A DNA stretch of 64,000 nucleotides from Istiophorus platypterus. Its lineage: Eukaryota > Chordata > Actinopteri > Istiophoriformes > Istiophoridae. The notes under the pieces were generated by a model. It saw only the letters and a list, made by a program, of their open reading frames with translations, did not search any database and had not been told where the DNA came from. The translations under genes and the position numbers were made by a program. The DNA lies in assembly GCA_016859345.1 (NCBI GenBank), contig CM029124.1:11603980-11667979 (forward strand), in the 5' to 3' direction. Each line of letters opens with the position of its first letter. The stretch's first letter is position 1. Positions 47,095 through 61,300 of this stretch are shown here, piece by piece.

Positions 47095-50000
47095 ATTTCC
47101 TCTCAACAAGTCAGACTACTCTATAATTAATGTCCCTGAGGGCTATCCGCAGGTCAGGCAAGGGGGGTGCTGTTGAGACAGGTAGTCTTGACACCTCCAG
47201 CTTTGTATCTTATGCATGCGGCAGCTGAAGAGGGGTGATAGAGGCCAATGATGAAGGCTAGAGCATGTTTAGGTTGGAGGCTGTGACAGGAGGAATACTG
47301 TATGCTGAAGGAAGCCAGGCCTTGTTGTGCAACCTTTCCACATGAGAGACAAAAAAGATGGTTTTTCACTGGATTAACCAGTCAAATCTGGTGCATTAAG
47401 GGCTTAGCCTGTGAGGAGCCTCACATCTGAGTGACAGGGAGGGAACATATAGTTTCAATAATATCAACACCACACACATTTAGCCTAAGGATGGCACTTA
47501 ATTTTATGAGATAAATTGTTCCGGGATGTTTGATAATGAGTAGCTATTTGTTTCATAGAGCACTGAACTTGTGCAAAGGCAAATAAATTACTTTATTGCA
47601 TCAGGACCAAAGTGTTGGTAAAAAGTTTGCATAACAGCCTCGATCATGTGAATCCAGTTTCACTCTCTTGTGTGTGCTGCCTCCAACAATTGCCTTTTGA
47701 AAGATTTTAGACAATGTTTAGTTGTTCTGTTCATACATAAGTTTGAAGTGTACCCTTACACCGTGTATCTCTCATTTGAGTCATTCCAAAATCAACACAT
47801 TCTCTCCCACTCTTTGTTTCACAAACACAGCTGCTCCCTTTTCCCAACAATCGCACCCTGAATAGCTACTCGTCCCTGCATTTTCTACTGGTGAAGATGT
47901 GCCCCCACCCCCAACTTTTGAATAGCAGAAAAAAAAAATGATAAGAGAAGCAGGGCAGTGGGAGAGGTAAAGAGGAAGGACACATTGATGTTTAGCTGTG
48001 GAAATATGTGAAAGAGTGAGAGCTACCCAGGGTGCACTAGAGGTCATTCCAGGGGCAGAGGGGTCAAGTGGCACTCAAACGACATTCTTCTGACATTCAT
48101 ATTGGAGAGGGCTGTGAAGGATTGGCACTGTACTACAGGGCACAAATGGGCAGTTTAGTGGGCGAAGAACCTTCATGCCACAATGTTTCAGTGTCACCGA
48201 TCTGCAATGAATTTATCATCTTCACTGGGTTTTTGTCATGATGAGAGCTTAGTGAAGGTTCAAGCTTCCATCCTCTGAAATGTGATTAAAGTGCAATATC
48301 TGAATCCTTCACATGCGGAAACAAAGAGCACTAAGCTCGTTTTTTTTTTTTTCCGGCTTGGCTTTTTTTCTTTCTTTTTTTAATTTTCATTGTCAAATCA
48401 TTTGCATCTTTTAATGATTATCAAAGGTATTATGACCTCTGCGAGTTTCATTCATTTTCTATTTGCAGTTGATGTTCCGCCGCAAGCTGACAGATTCATA
48501 ATGCCTATTCCCAGAATAGGTCTGACTTCTATGCACTGTACCATACTTAAGAAACTGAATCAGAGCCATTGAGCTGTACAGGTCGGTAATAAGATATCCT
48601 GTGAGATGTACTGTAAGTCACGATTAGTAACACATATTTTATTTCAAGGACAACTTCTCCAGGCAGTGTGGAACAAAGAATTGTCATTTTATCAAGTCTG
48701 ATTAAGTGAATACAGGAAGCACTGTACTGTGGTAGTGGGTGGCAAACAAAGCTATTCTGACAGACAATGGATCTCTGTTTCTCTTTATTACTGTTTGTCT
48801 GTCTTTCCTGTTCTCTTTTACTTCATGGTGATAAACCGCAAGATGTCCACAGTCAATCTGACAGCGCCGACCTTGTAGCATCATTTTGTCCCATTCTGCA
48901 AAACCTATCTTTTATCCTGTTAAGACCTATAACTGTAACACATAACCCAGACATTTAATATGATATGATAATAGTTATCCCCCAGGATCACCTGATATGT
49001 TGTTTCCATGCAGCAGGCAGATGGATAGGGCACAACGGGCATCACTTCCCAGCGTTTTGCCTGCCAACTGGCAGCATCCATCACCAGACGTGTTGGGGGT
49101 AATCCGAGAGTTGGGCCGAACTGCGGCGGCTCTGACTTTCATCACACCTGTGCTAAAAGCGCAGTGAGGAGCAGTCTGTCCATCCTATCTTTCCCCCCTG
49201 TAAGGGAATATTGAGACGGCAGTGGATCAGTTGGGCTCATATCCTGTCAGACTCTTCAGATTTCAGGACGACTGAGGGCTTTTGTCAGCTGAATTCCAGT
49301 CATCTTCTGTCTTTCTCTCCAGAGGGGTTTTCAAAGATAATATTTCTCAGGACTTGACCCCCCCTCGAAACAATAGTATCATTGATACCGCTAGGGCTCT
49401 AACTGATACTAATGGTGTATGGTACATATTTCATGAGATATCAGGGTGATCAAAATATGAAGTCCTACCCTAAAATCCAAGCCAAAGCAGCAGGCCAGAA
49501 AGAAGGAGACAGCACGGCTGATGCTACTTTCATGAAAACACCCTTGTCTTTATCTCTCCCTCTCATCTCCTCCAGCTTCTCTCTTAGTGCCCCCTGTCAC
49601 AGATGTCATTCTTTCCTGACACCTGTCTGCCCTTCCCTCTTGTCTCACTGTCCTATCTCCATCTCTGTGGGGTGGAACTGTTTGTTTTCTGAGGTTTGTT
49701 TATGGGGGGAAGAAATACCCTGCTGCTCCAGGCTGCCTCCAGTCTTTCAGCTCATCACACAGAACATGACAGCCCTCCTTCTCTTTTGTGCTTAGACGAG
49801 CTGTTTCTCCTCTCCCCATGGGGAGTCAAAATTTTCTGCTTGGCTCTCTCCTTCGTGAACACTTCAAGACAGCGGATCGATACGCTGTGTGCAAGCAAAC
49901 ACTACCTGCTTTGGGCCGTGTACACAAACATTGTGTAATTTTGCTGCAGTGTGGTTCGAGGTTATATACCCATTCAGTCCAAGAGGAGTGAATCTTTCAT

Positions 50001-50749
50001 TGAATGCACTTATTTCTCAGTATATTTTTCCACACAGAAACTGTCCTTGGATGGAAAGTCAGTTTTAACTAAAATGGGCTCTGAATTATCATATGGGTGT
50101 CAGAGGAAAAAAATTACAAACCTCAGTAAAAGCAGATCCATGGTACAACATCCAACATCATCAAATACTTGTCTATTTTATTTAACACCATGTAATTTTG
50201 ATATAATCTGACAATACAGCTTGTAATTATTGCAATGAATTTAGTTCTTAATTCAATTTGAAATCAGACACTGACAAGTTGTAGCTTGTAATTATGGCAT
50301 TTTTCTGACACACAGTATAATTATGTTACTTACTTTAACAATGATGTGTTAAACACTCAAGTGTTCCCATTTATAATGACTGTGAATTGAAAAAGAAATC
50401 CACTGCTCTAAAAATGCAGTATAAGTGTATTTTTGCATGTGTATCTGTCATGGCTACCCTCACAACCAAAGGCCCAGAACATGTTTGGTTTGAAGACAGG
50501 GGAAACTGAGGTTCATGGAAAATTGTTAATACCAATAATCACACTGGGTGGTCTACCGCTGGCCTTCACAGGCGGGACTCCACCCAGCAAGTTGACTCAC
50601 AGTTTCACTCATTTTTTGTAGCTTTTTTCAGCTTCACGCTCCTCAATTTTTCTAGCATTTAGGTTTCCCTTTAAGGAAACCAGCACATCACGTAACCCTA
50701 AGACATAACAGTAAAACCTTGAGTTCAAACACACACACTAACTCAGGAG

Positions 50750-50752
<3 letters not shown>

Positions 50753-50817
<65 letters not shown>
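50753..50817. repeat. (TG)n microsatellite, long and pure
   Basis: About 32 uninterrupted TG units. A short (AC)4-5 tract at 50728-50738 just upstream is complementary and could pair with it. Purity and length predict high polymorphism. Confidence 0.96.
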
Positions 50818-53800
50818 CTGATGTGCGCAAGATGTATGTGTTTTTCTTTGTTGTCTCTTAAAGCGTGGAGTTAAGACTGAATCAGCTGTTCACACAACCC
50901 TTTCACATAGCATTTACAAAAAAAAGTACACACATAGACACTGTACTCAGACATGTACAAAAGCCCAGTTGCACGGTAGCAAACACACATTTGTACACAC
51001 AAAAAAACACTCACACACCTAAAGAGGGGACTGTGCCTCCAGGGGCCACGTCAGTTGCCTGCTGACACACAGGCTAGTGATTGATGAGACGCCGGGGGCG
51101 CTGGAGTAGACTTTGTCAGCTGCTCATAATTTATACATCTTATCTCCATCAGAAGAAAAGACAGAGTGCGGCGTTGTGTATATGGAGATGAAAACACTGG
51201 GCTTGTTTAGGCAGCAGTGACAGGGTAGCTGCTAGCTGTTAGCTGTGGTGCAGAGTGAAAACTCAGATTGCTATCTGTTAGCTTTCTCACCAGGTCCCTC
51301 TGTGGCCGGAGCATTCACTCTTTGCCTGTGACGAATCCTCTGTCTGTCAGTCATTCTCACTCACTTTCACCCCCCCCCATGTTTCTCTCTCTATTTGTGT
51401 CTCCTTTTCTCTCCTCTGTCTTGCTCTCCTGTGTCTCTCTTTCTCTTCTGTGGCCTTTTCTCTTTTTTCTCTCGGCCTTTCTCTTCTCTGTCTATCTCCT
51501 GTCACATTCTCAGGCCAGACAGACCCAAGCCTCTGCTGAAAGCTACTGGCTCTTCCTCTGTCCACTCACAGGGTGAAGGTCAGTGCAGAGGCAAGGCTTG
51601 AGTTACAGAATAATCAGTACTGTCAGCATCATGTTGAAATCAATGTTCAGACATTGCATTAGGGTGGTCCAGATTATTTATTTTTAGTTTGGTATATGCA
51701 AGATTTATTTGGAAGTTAGATACTGAGAATCCATTTGTGTTTTATATTTTTAAGACGAGACACTATAGGTGAATAGGGTAAAAAAAAAAATTATGAATAG
51801 ATATCACCAAGGAACTTCCCCAGTTATAAAGTTACTTACATTAAGACTATTTTTTTGTATAAAAAGTTTTCTGAAATTCTGTGTTTAAAGTGCAAAATTA
51901 TCATTATATAATTAAATATGTGCTAATTTGCAAACATTTCCATTACTGAAGTCTAAACCTTAAATAAAGCCAGGTTCAAAAATCTCGTTTCATTTTGTTG
52001 ACATATTAGAGTCAAAGGTTTTAATTACAAAACAATGTCAACAGCCACAGAAAATTCTATTTTGGCCATAATTGTTGGCATTGAAATTTTATACAAATCA
52101 GGATTTAGATGATATAGGAACAAACCCCTCTGTAAAAACCTTAAGCAGAATAGAGGAATAAAGCTGAAAGGTTTGGTGTGTTTGTAAGGGCTACTGAAGT
52201 GGAGATTTTTGGCTCAGTGTAAGAGGAAAAACTCATTTTGAGAAAACAGTTTTTAAAGATATGTAATAAAAAAAAATCATAATTTCATGATTGTCACTTT
52301 CACTTTCACCAATGCTCACTGATACAAAGGAAAAGACCCTGTTTTAATCCGATAAAATTGTGGAGGAGAGAAAGAGCTTTACAACAATGATGCTGATGAC
52401 ATGCTGCACACAACAATTGCAGCTTCGGTGAATTTAGGAGAAATCTACAGATACAAAGTGTAGTAAGATAAACACCTAAATGTGTGTTGTTGAAATTTTC
52501 TCTCCAATAGGCTTAAAGAAGACAAATTATGGCAGTAAAATAGCTCAAAATCTCAGAATTGACCACTGCAAGAAAAAATAATGTTTTGCCTGTAGTGCCT
52601 TGCCTTAAAAAAAACAGATATACTCCAATTAGGGCACAAACAAGGACTTGTAGTGTTGGTGTTTGTATTGGATTGTGGTGCATTTCTTTTTCAGTACTAC
52701 AATAGTCTGCAACTATGTGGATGATTAGAGGATCAGTGTTTCAGAAAAACAGAAGAACACACCATCTTTCTGATTTAAAAAAATGCAGCGTCTTGTTGAT
52801 TTAGAATTTGTTGTTCTGACTATTGTGATTTTTATTTTACTGTTGTTAAAGCCAAGAAACAAAGAAACGTATCACCAATCCTGCATAGAGCTTGTCAGTG
52901 GTAAATGAATCTGACTTATGTTGCCCCGTACACTCGGTGTTTGATATTGCCTTCCTGAATGTGAAAAGAAAGTTTATCAACCCACAGAACTTCACCTTAC
53001 TCTCCTCCAATTGTCTTTTAGCACGCTTTGTTCTCTCAAATTGTGTTCAGATGTTTTTAAGAGTGTCAGTTAACTACTGCACCAGCAAAACAACTTTGAT
53101 TCCATAACCCCTTCCCACTATTGATCTTTTCTTGTAGATAAAAGAGTGCTCTCTCTGAAATCATGCATTTTTCATTGTGGTATCAATGGCAGCTTTTGCA
53201 TTTGGCATCCCACTTAGCTTAAAGCTATACTCACAAATGCCGTCTGTTTTGCTCTATTGATTCAGAGGGTTTGCATCTTGTATATTTGAGATATCAGTCC
53301 CTTGGTATCATTTTACTTAGTCTTTGATCAACCTGATTGCTGTAAACAGCCACAAAGAATCAAGCAAATTATTCTAATTAATGTGTTTTGGTGGAGATTA
53401 GCATTGTGCTTTGCATTAAATATTCACGTTGAAATGGTTTGAGATAATTAAGTAAATGTGTGTTGTAATTGAAATCTCCTTGACTGCTCAGACTACTGCA
53501 GCTGCTTTGTCTGAAATACTTTTTCCAATATTACACACACTGAATGCACTGAATCTTTTTACTTTAGAATCTTTCTGCATGGTTATTTTAAAATATTTGT
53601 ACCATATTCTTACTAGATATACAGCTTGAAGAAACATTGAGAATAGATGTCCAATATTACCTTTCTCACCAAATAGTACTTGGCATTGTGGTGCTGATGC
53701 TTGTCAGGTGTTAAACAACACTTTGGACCAAGGACAGACAAATGAGAGAGTCCTCCTCTAATAGAATCCAAAAAGATGAAAAATATAGTGCAGGAGGGAG

Positions 53801-56659
53801 GAAGGACTAGTCAAAGAGGTGACCATCAGCATCTCAGCAGCATGGCATGGCAGCCTCCAGCCTGCCATGGTGTAATTGGAGAGAAAACATATATGGGAGC
53901 AAATAACCCCCTGTCAGGGGCATTAAAAGAAGATGTTGTGACGACTGAGAGCCCTGCCAGCTAAGCACAGCAAAGTGAAGGGGAAGAATAAGGCCCATCA
54001 AATGGAAAAACCTGCTTGGAGCAACCGTACATCCAAATATTCAAGATAATTGTTGACCGGTAGCAGAAATAGAGCATCCATGTTTGTTTGTGCATCTGTC
54101 CCTCACCAGAAAAACAGATATTTTTCAATATTGTCACTGTTGTTAGCCATTCACTATCATCCTTTGATTGGTTTGACATGTCTGCTATGATGAATATAAT
54201 TTGAAAATGGCAAAGGGTGACATTAACAATAGAAGTGCTCAGCCCATATTACTGTGGAGTGACATAAAGGTAGATGATGGAAACAGTGAGGAATATATGA
54301 CTCATTGGCAAAACTAAGAGCTTAAATTTAGAAGGGATTTAAGTAGACAAAATTTCATAATTTAAACAGATGGATGGTTTTGCGTATTGGGAACTGACAG
54401 AATCAAATATTTGAATGTGTGTGTTAGGCAAAAAACACTAAACGTTTAACATTATGTAAGATTCTATCCTGAACAGTGTCTAATTTTATGAAAAATTAAT
54501 ATGTGCAGTGGTTGGGCTTTTATGGACGTTGTAGAAAAACACATAGGCGCTTCCCACTATTTTTTCGTGGGTCTGAGGACTATGTAGAGTGGCCCATGTG
54601 GTGCTACTGAAACTTTCTTTGGCCAGCCTTTGTTTGGCTACTAAATATCTCCACTAAACAAATTAAATTTTGCCGTGGCCTACACAGGAAAAAATTCCAG
54701 CTTCTCAATTTATTGAAATATCTTAGGCTCTCTGTCATGCTGATGTAATTTGCCTGTCTCTCCTGAATCTTCTCTGCATTTGGAACCCGCCTGACCCCAC
54801 CATTCAACTTAGTGTGTCAAAATGTTAATGAGGGACCCCCCCCCCCCCGAAAAGCACATTGAGGTTAAATTAAGTCTTCATAAGCTGTCGGTCGAATTTC
54901 AAAAATTTATTTACTTGGCAAGTTTCCACTTTCCTTGCCACTCTGCCTCAATTCTTGTTTCTGTCTGGGTACAGGGCTTGTCTTGTTGTGTTTTGTTTAA
55001 GTTTTTTTGTGTGCAGGCAGCTGTGCAGGCAGCCTTTGTCTGTGTGTGAGATTGCTGCTTTAGCTCACTGGCCCCTCTCATTAATCATCCGGTCAGACTA
55101 TTTATAATGTGGCAGCCAAGCCGCCACCTCGGTTGCCATTGGCTTTTGTCACCGTGGCACTCTTTTTTGTGGCAGGAGGAAGCCTAATTATTAACTGTTA
55201 AGATGACAGCAAGCGCTGTTCCATCATTGCGGCTGGCTGACAGTCAGACTGAAGAGATATCCCACTGAGCAGCCATAGACCAACAGCAATCTGTACAGTT
55301 TTCCTAATCTATAAAGTATATTTTGACAGTTTGAATTAGAGTCAGTGAAAAGTCACCACCTTTAGCGTTTTTAAGAAAATATTTTGTATTTCAACTAATC
55401 TTTACATATTGTGTAAAAATTACCAGATGAAACAATGACTATGTCTCAAAGTTTTTCATCTATCAAGCATTCTTCTCAAAACAGCCATCCGGTGTTTGCA
55501 GTAAACATTTGCACTTTTTGAAATCAGGTAATTTTTTTTTTGCATTAGGTTTTGAGGTAAATTGTAGACATCATCCTGTAGCAGAAATCATTTAAAAGAA
55601 ATGTTGCATTACCTCAACATTTCATTGGAAGTGCTTTCTAATTTTGCATGAAATGTTTCTGGCAGAGGCTGCCAGTCATGAAATCTGTTTTGCTATTATT
55701 AATCAGTTATGTTCATGCTGGATACAGATATCAAACTAGCATGAATAATTAAATCACTCCCCGCTTTGCCACGCAATTCTGTACCTGGCAAATCCAGGGT
55801 AGATTGAGATGGTGCTGGACTTGAAGTGTCAAAAGGATATAATATGTATCTTTTTGTGGTTATGGGAAAAAAGAATTAGTGAAAGCCTCCTGGAAAATGA
55901 CAGTCTTTGTTATTTGTCTTCGTACTTCTTAGTAGACAGCTATCAGGAAGAAAGAGAACTCACTGTGCACCAGTGAGAGAAGAAAATATGTGAGTTAGAC
56001 TTTCCCCTCCTCCCTCCTTTTCCCAGAGCTTGAGATCCCCCTTCCAAAAATGAAAAGGATCAAGTTGCTGTCACTGTCACCGAACAAACATAAACTTTTC
56101 TGGCACCTAATAAATAGGCAGTGTGGCATTGTTCTTAAAGCCAGACAGGTGTGTCTGCCTCAGAGATGATGGATTCCATTATTCTGTATGGAAAGCCTGT
56201 TGGCTTTCTTGTCATATGTTGTCACACATCTCTCTCCTGAGACAGAAAGGTTTGAAAGATGGCCAAAAGTAATTACACAGACGCTTCCCTGATGCTGTTG
56301 CCATGTGTTTTCTCCTGCTCATCACCAATAAAGGTAGAAAAAAAGCTGTTACCCACAGCTATATTTCACAAGGAGATGAGGAGTGCAGACATGTTGGTGC
56401 TTTGCTTGCTATTCTTGTTGTGTTGATTGCTAGCTCATTAATCCGTCAGGTTTATTTTTCCTTGCTATGAATGTAAGCTTTGGGAGAGGGCCCTCGGGCA
56501 GTTTGTACTCAACACTAAGGTGGAGCTGCCGGCCCTAATCCGGGTGTGTGGTGATGACATTATTTGCACCTGAATGGCAGGTACATCAACATCCCCTTGT
56601 AAACGTATCAAAAGAGCGACAGTGGCACCTTTGTTCTCCTCATAGCCCACTTGGGTTGC

Positions 56660-56700
56660 TGACAGCTTGCTGATTGATATTATCATTCTTAATGTCAGTA
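56660..56700. promoter_or_regulatory. Candidate MEIS + PBX/HOX site
   Basis: TGACAG (56660-56665) is followed after 5 bases by TGATTGAT (56671-56678), with a second AATGTCAG further right. Arrangement and spacing resemble known Hox cofactor sites. Evidence is by motif only. Confidence 0.25.
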
Positions 56701-58060
56701 AATAGTGCCATGCCAGATAAAGAATCAGTTTCCTCTTGGTGCTGGAGAGCTCATTTATCTTTCTGCAGCTTGCCCTGGCATATGCCGAAATTGGAGCCGG
56801 AAGTAGTCTTCCATTTCAGTCAGACAGGGATGTGTGGTTTTTTTCCACACCATCTCCTAATCTTCCCTCTCTGTCTCGCTTTCTCTCCTTGTCTCTGTCT
56901 CCCTGGTTATTTTGATTCTGAGTGAGTGAGACTTAACTGGGAGGAAAGATAGAGCTTAAGTCAGTTGTAATATGTTAGGACAACTCTTGATTAGATTCTG
57001 TCAGAGTGAGGTCTCTCTGCGTCTCTCTTGCTCTGGTCTCACCAGCCTGGAACACTAGCTTAACAATGAACAGATATCAGGCCACTCAAGAACCCTTCCA
57101 TGAATTTGTTACCAAAATGAGATGCTTGTTAGAGTGATACTTCTTCAAAGGCTGAGCCATGAAAGTATCTAATTGTGCCACATGGCCTATATATTTTCTT
57201 GCTTCGAGGGTGTCATGCATTTAAGAAGTTCTTGCAGAGGAACCAGGGTATAAAACCTAACAACAGTAAGCCTTTCTATAACCATACAGTGGCCACCAAA
57301 GGTCTTAGCGACATCATATTGAAAAGGTTAAACAGTGACAGTGAACAAGCCTAACATGGTGGGTACACAACCTCCTCTGAACAGTAGCAAATGATGACAT
57401 TTGAAAAAAAGAAAGAAAAGGTAAGAAAATTCACCTTTTTTTATATGATTTTAGACAAGATTCAAAAGAGCCAGTGCATCATGGTCACGTTGCCCTGAAA
57501 ATAAAACGCACATACAACTGAGTGCTTTGCTGTAAGTGTGCAATTCAAAGCACCTATCTTCATGTTTTTCCTTTCACCCTTCCCCTCTCCAATCCTGTTA
57601 CCCCCTACCCTTTGCTATTATGTTGACAGACAGTGCTGATATCATCCAAGCTGGTGCTAGACACGTCATATCTTGGGGAGAAACGGGTTTGTCCTCAGCA
57701 GGTGAATATGCGGCTCCCCTCATCCTCAAAGTAGACAGACACACATGATACTTTTCGACACTCTCTCCCTGATAGCACTTTGGCATGCAGGCAGAATCAA
57801 AGGGGGCATCTTTCACATGCAATTAGAGTGGAAAATAAAGACGATGAAGTGCAGTGTACAAAGGAAAGCTGGGGATCAGAGGGGTGTAATGAAAGGTGAT
57901 TAGAAGTAGAGGCCCCAGCCAATGAGCTGCAGAGAGCCAGGGAAACAAACTCATCCTGGTGGGGTTCTCTGTTGAAGACACTGTTAGATATTATCAAGGC
58001 TGATGATGACAGACAGCCACTGGCAGACAGACATGACTCAAAAGAATGTTAGATAAATGT

Positions 58061-58100
58061 CTGTGTGTGTGTGTATGTGTGTGTGTGTACGTGTGTGTGT
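58061..58100. repeat. (TG)n microsatellite, interrupted
   Basis: TG units with TATG and TACG interruptions. Confidence 0.93.
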
Positions 58101-58260
58101 TAGCGTCCGCAAGAGAGATGTATGGGTTTGTATTAACTTTTACTCATCAACAGAAAAGGAAAACCCAATAATGTTTTTAATTGTCCTGACAGGGGTGTTT
58201 AAATTAGGGACAAGGATGTTTTGACATGAGATAGCTAGGCTAGGTTTTAATCTGTGTCCC

Positions 58261-58363
<103 letters not shown>

Positions 58364-61300
58364 CAATCCTGGTTTGAATATGGACTGTGTTTACACTGAT
58401 AGAGATAAAATTCAGTGTAATGGAACTATGTATACTAAAACCACTTGATTTTTAAGTGCGCTCTTGTTCCATATTGCGTTCCCAAACAGCAACAAGAAGC
58501 CACTCGTAGGTGGAAAGAAATGATTCAGTTGATGGTAATCATGTATCACATCCATTAAAAAAAACATTTTGACTTCTACCTATCAAGTTTGCTAGTAGCA
58601 TTCTAAAATCATTAGCTGCGTCCTACTTGCATTGTACGTACCAATTGTAAGCTGATTCTGAGTATGTAATGAGTGTGATGAGAAAAGTTGAAAAGTGTAA
58701 TATACACAAATTGGGTTCGCCTATTATTTAATCCTCAGTCTGAATCATGCATCATCCTCTTAAGTCTGCTAACTTTTTATATCATCCTGCTATTTCTGAC
58801 TGTGTTTCTCCACCCTACTTATCCAGCCTTTAAAAACAGCCAGCAATCCTGCAGGGTACTGAGTGAGTGACTGATGGACATTTGTTTCACTTCTCTCTGG
58901 CTAAACTGAAGAAAAGGAGACCCATTCCTCTGTCTGCCATCGCCAGCTGTGAGTGGTTGTCAGGGTTGGGGCTGGTCCAGAGCCTGCTAATGGTGCTGTC
59001 TGTCTCAGTCAAGTCCTTGAAACCTCGAGTCCCTCAAGAGACGCCGAGCTCCAAAGTTTGACTTGAATTAAGCACCTGGTGAATGAGCAGAGGCTGTCAT
59101 GGATGAAATCATTGTGACACTACAAATACAGTTTATGTCTTAAGAGGCTGTATTTGAAGTTGTTGTCATGCACTCTTACCAGGCTGAATGTCAGGATTAA
59201 TCATTTTGCAGACCAGTGAATTTGTGAAAAGGACGTTAGTATACTATAATTCCTTGTGTGCCATATACTAGTTGGACCACATATTGATTATCATACCAAA
59301 AGGAACCCCCCCCAAACGAAAAAGAGAAAAAAAAAACAAAAACCCCCCAAAACATTGACACTGAGGAGGATCCCAGGAGCTCCCACAAACAAACAACACT
59401 AATTCAACGCTTCACTGACACAAAAGCACATTCAATCAAAGCACCAAATAACATCCTTGTCAAGCATCTGGTAAATGGGTTATTTGTTACCTTAACAACA
59501 AATTGCAATTCGGGCCCATTCAGATTGTCAGGAGACACTACAGGCATGCTGTCTGGGAATGAGAGGCTTAGCACAAAAAAAAGGGGGCTGCAGGGGAGCG
59601 TTCGGGCAGCTGGAGAGTTTAAGACCAGCACTGTAGCTATTACAGGATGTCAGAAAATGTGCTTAATTGAAAATGATTAGGACTCGTGTAAAAGCCGATC
59701 AAGTCAGGGTTTGGGGAGAAAGCGCAATTGTCCCACATAATCCTGCCTGCCGCTGTTCTTTCATCTGGATGAAGAGATCAAAAAAGAAGGGATTTGTAAA
59801 GGCCAGACCTCCCTGTGCCGCAGCCACTGAGCTCGGCTCCCCTTCCAGTATTCACTCTCCTTTTCAAATGCACGTCCTCTCTCACGCACGTCTTCCTCCC
59901 CGTGTTTCTTTTTGTCTTTTTTTTTTTTTTCCACTGGTGTTTTTTCATTGGTCACAAGGTATCTGGAGGTCAGCATTTTACCTTTGTTGTGTTTTTTGAA
60001 CAACGCTCCTGTTTCACAGTGTGCTCTGCATTTTTGCCATGAATCAAGATGAGTGCATGCGTGATGGCATGTTTAGAGATTGCATAGTATTGCCCTTCAT
60101 TATCAGACATCAAAGAAAGACACACTCACCCACGCACAAGCTATGGGTTCTACTTCCATTGCCTTTATCCATCTATCAGAAGAAAAAAAGTAAAACAAGA
60201 GGATAGAAATCAGTCTGAAATGAAAGCTAGAGGGGCCTAGAGAGAGTCAAAGGGAGACACACACAAACATTCACACACATAGAGGAATCAGCTGTGAGCT
60301 GAATGGATCTGTGTTGGGGGGGAGTACAGTGCCCTTATGCCCTCTCTTTGAAGTGAGGCACAGGCCGTATGTGCAGGCCCCAGAGAGGGGCATGTCTACA
60401 CCCCCCCATAGGCTGGCTGAAGGCAGCGGTCCGAGCGGAGCACACAACACAGAGAAAAGAAAGGAGCTTCCTAACTGAGCTGCTTTCTCTTCACACACTT
60501 TCTTCATCCACACCAGAGTGATTTTGTTGAGAGAAAGCATGCTCGGGGCAATGAAACTCACCATACTTCATTTAATGTCTGCAGTGTTTTAAGAATTTAA
60601 CATATAATTTGAGAGAGTGGCCCTGTGTGATTTTTACTGGTTCTTTAACAACCCAGTGGCTTGATAAAGTTGTTTTAAAGATTTTCTAACAACCTATGAA
60701 TAGTGCCATCAGTCACTTTGAAAGTGATAGCATTCAAGTTGCCCTCTGAAAGATCTGTAATGGCTTTCACTATTTATCTTAAGATTGGTGTAAAAATAAA
60801 TACCCCCAAACAGCAAGAAGAGTGATTGGTGTTTAGTTCTAGTCTCAACAGTTATGTTTAAGTCAGTGGATGAAGAGGGATTGTGTCCGTTTGTGTTGAG
60901 TGCAACACCATTAACCTCTAGCCCGATTAGCAGGACGGAAGAAAAACTCAGAGCAGATGACTTCCGTCACTGTAATGTCACACTGTTGTTCTCAGCTGTC
61001 GAGGCTGCGCTCATAGAACACTCCCTATAAACACACACATGCACTTTGATGGACTGTTCTCAGCTTGTGTGCCCAGCACTCGGCACGAGGGTTGGGTGGG
61101 ATACGGTGAGACGGTGTGAGGTCTTGTCTGGTCTGGTCTGGGCCACTCTTGCTCGGCTCTGGCCTCGGGGAATGTTTGGTGTGAGATAACGCTGTGTTTG
61201 AAGAGGAGCTCCAGATGCTCATATATTACAGGTTGTCTTGTCATGCTGCAGATAAAGCCTTAGAAAAGCTCCTGTCGCCAGGCCGCACCACACACAGACA

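Larger units (their letters stand above)
38350..50752. other. lrmda intron sequence, no further exon recognised
   Basis: The region begins with a strong donor (GTAAGT), so it starts as intron. I looked for a phase-0 exon carrying the C-terminal tail of the family and found none. Two exon-like decoys, at 42798-42831 and 44601-44824, are discussed among the rejected items. Microsatellites and a candidate PBX/HOX element at 44960-45006 are listed separately. A mixed-composition patch at about 38740-38830 (GACATGGCTGGCGATTGG to CGCTTAATTATCCCGAGC) could be conserved, but nothing more can be said. Confidence 0.6.
50818..58260. other. Non-coding DNA, no exon recognised
   Basis: No protein-like frame was found. 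The part 51600-53600 is noticeably AT-rich and may be made of decayed repeats, but I could not assign any. 55050-55160 is GC-balanced (TTAATCATCCGGTCAGACTA, GCAGCCAAGCCGCCACC) and could be a conserved element. A single PBX-HOX octamer TGATTGAT occurs at 51078-51085. A composite site at 56660-56700 is listed separately. Confidence 0.6.

Noticed and set aside
57275..57480. Tc1/mariner-like end (ACAGTGGCCACCAAAGGTC)
   Set aside because: Only a vague similarity. No inverted partner or transposase remnant was found.
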